Assembly (NCBI GenBank): GCA_937951955.1 | Contig: CALGAD010000119.1 | Coordinates: 1 to 7,692, forward strand | DNA length: 7,692 bases | Source of the DNA: an uncultured Bacillaceae bacterium | Lineage (GTDB): Bacteria; Bacillota; Bacilli; Bacillales; Caldibacillaceae | Direction of reading: 5' to 3' | Shown here: piece by piece, positions 6,800-7,692 of the stretch | How the letters are laid out: every line of letters starts with the position of its first letter | Numbering within the stretch: the first letter of the stretch is position 1 | The notes under the pieces: generated by a model | Databases searched by the model: none | What the model was told of the DNA's origin: nothing | Seen by the model: only the letters and a program-made list of their open reading frames with translations | Program-made: the position numbers and the translations under genes

Positions 6800-6987
6800 T
6801 CCTAAAGAAAATGTAATGAATAATATGAGTCAGTTCTGTCTTTACGAAAAACGGTGATTAAGTGAAAACGGTAGTTAGGAAATAAAAAAATGAATTTACA
6901 AGTATGTTTATAAGAGAGTGATAAGATAGCCGCAATTATAAAAAAGGAATGTTGTAATTATCCGTTTATAACATTTTGTGAGGAGTC

Positions 6988-7522
6988 ATGAACAAAAATA
7001 TTTATATCATTAGGCATTGTGAAGCGACCGGACAAGCCCCTGGCGCACCATTAACGAAAAATGGGTTCGAACAAGCTGAAAAGCTCTCTCTGTTTTTTAA
7101 AGATAAAAAAGTGAACCAGATCATATCTAGCCCTAATTTACGAGCAATCGAAACAATCGAACTCCTTGCCCGAAGGCTTGGTTTAGAAATTCAGACGGAT
7201 CAACGTTTATCGGAACGCATGCTTTCCGCAATGCCTCTAACTGATTGGATGGAAAAACTACAGGCAACATTCGAAATTTTAGATCTAACATATCCTGGTG
7301 GAGAGTCAAGTTATGAGGCTATGGAGCGAATTGTACATGTCGTTATGGAAGTGATGGCAGGATACGGTTATCGTTACCCACGGAAACATTATGTCGCTAT
7401 TATTCAAACACTTTGATGAAATGTTTGGTTTTGAAGAGTGGAAAAGATTAACGAATCCCGATGTATATTTGCTGAAGTTCAATGATGGGAAAATTTCATA
7501 TAGACGATGCTGGACGGAATAA
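6988..7522 (+). pseudogene. Histidine phosphatase (PhoE/YhfR-like, phosphoglycerate mutase superfamily), frameshifted
   Basis: From ATG 6988 (AGGAG at 6981-6985) the frame gives YIIRHCEATGQ with the phosphoryl-accepting His at residue 10, then SSPNLRAIETI, LSERMLS and PGGESSYEAMERI, all typical of the family. At about 7357-7361 the conserved continuation moves to the +1 frame: DTVIVTHGNIMSLLF with the second active-site His (7379-7381), then FGFEEWKRLTNPDVY, ending at TAA 7520. The original frame stops at 7414, so the predicted 142-residue product lacks the second catalytic His and the C-terminal strand. Repaired by removing one base, the protein is about 177 residues. RHC in place of RHG occurs in this Bacillus subfamily and is not itself a lesion. 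The natural substrate is not evident. Confidence 0.85.
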
Positions 7523-7684
7523 TTGTTAGAAATAATATGGCCTTACTCATCAAGTTAGTTTCCTAATTATCTTTTCTCTTCAAAACGAAACAGAATCTTT
7601 TTTGTTTTTTTGTGAATTAAAATAGCTTATGGATTTTGGGATATCGTATGCTTTAATCAAACTGACTTTACTGGAGGTTATTTT

Positions 7685-7692
7685 TTGACAGA
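7685..7692 (+). CDS. Probable start of a further gene (TTG start), truncated by the window end
   Basis: TGGAGG (7672-7677) lies seven bases before a TTG codon at 7685, followed by ACA and the window edge. The spacing is ideal and no stop intervenes, but only two full codons are visible, so the product is unknown. The 160 bases upstream hold T-rich DNA with no clear promoter or hairpin. Confidence 0.4.

Overview
The window looks like chromosomal DNA of a low-to-moderate-GC Bacillaceae-type Firmicute. Ribosome-binding sites are strong and purine-rich, a clear TTGACA/TATGAT promoter is present, and the central operon matches Bacillus subtilis bmrB-bmrC-bmrD in order and protein lengths. No species can be named from the sequence alone. 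No RNA genes, CRISPR array, insertion sequence or phage genes were seen, and every supported gene lies on the + strand.

Layout. Positions 2-274 hold the 3' end of a glucose/sucrose-type PTS EIIA domain, broken by two in-frame TAG codons. A ROK-family fructokinase-like gene follows (350-1198) and ends at a hairpin terminator. This pair looks like a remnant of a sugar (possibly sucrose) uptake operon. Next is a promoter (1317-1346), a bmrB-type leader peptide gene with an apparent frameshift (1395-1560), and an intrinsic terminator in attenuator position (1604-1649). The two intact half-transporters of a heterodimeric multidrug ABC exporter follow: bmrC (1767-3524) and bmrD (3524-5536), overlapping by one base and closed by a long terminator. 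An AT-rich gap leads to a broken alpha/beta hydrolase (5879-6799; one TAG and two frameshifts), then a broken PhoE/YhfR-like histidine phosphatase (6988-7522; one frameshift). The first codons of another gene probably begin at 7685.

How it works together. In the known B. subtilis system, antibiotics that stall ribosomes on the BmrB leader prevent termination and switch on BmrCD, an asymmetric drug exporter. All parts of that circuit are visible here. The asymmetric ATPase residues are conserved: Asp in the BmrC Walker B motif, Glu in BmrD, and an altered LSMGE signature in BmrD. The leader itself, however, reads through only by changing frame.

The most notable pattern is the clustering of disruptions. 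At least seven lesions (three TAG codons, four single-base-type frameshifts) fall in about 1.9 kb of four recognisable genes, while about 4.6 kb of fructokinase, bmrC and bmrD has none. This favours real gene decay over random sequencing error, although homopolymer errors and amber readthrough are not excluded. I do not see a wholly new system. The rewired bmrB attenuator is the best candidate for something biologically unusual.
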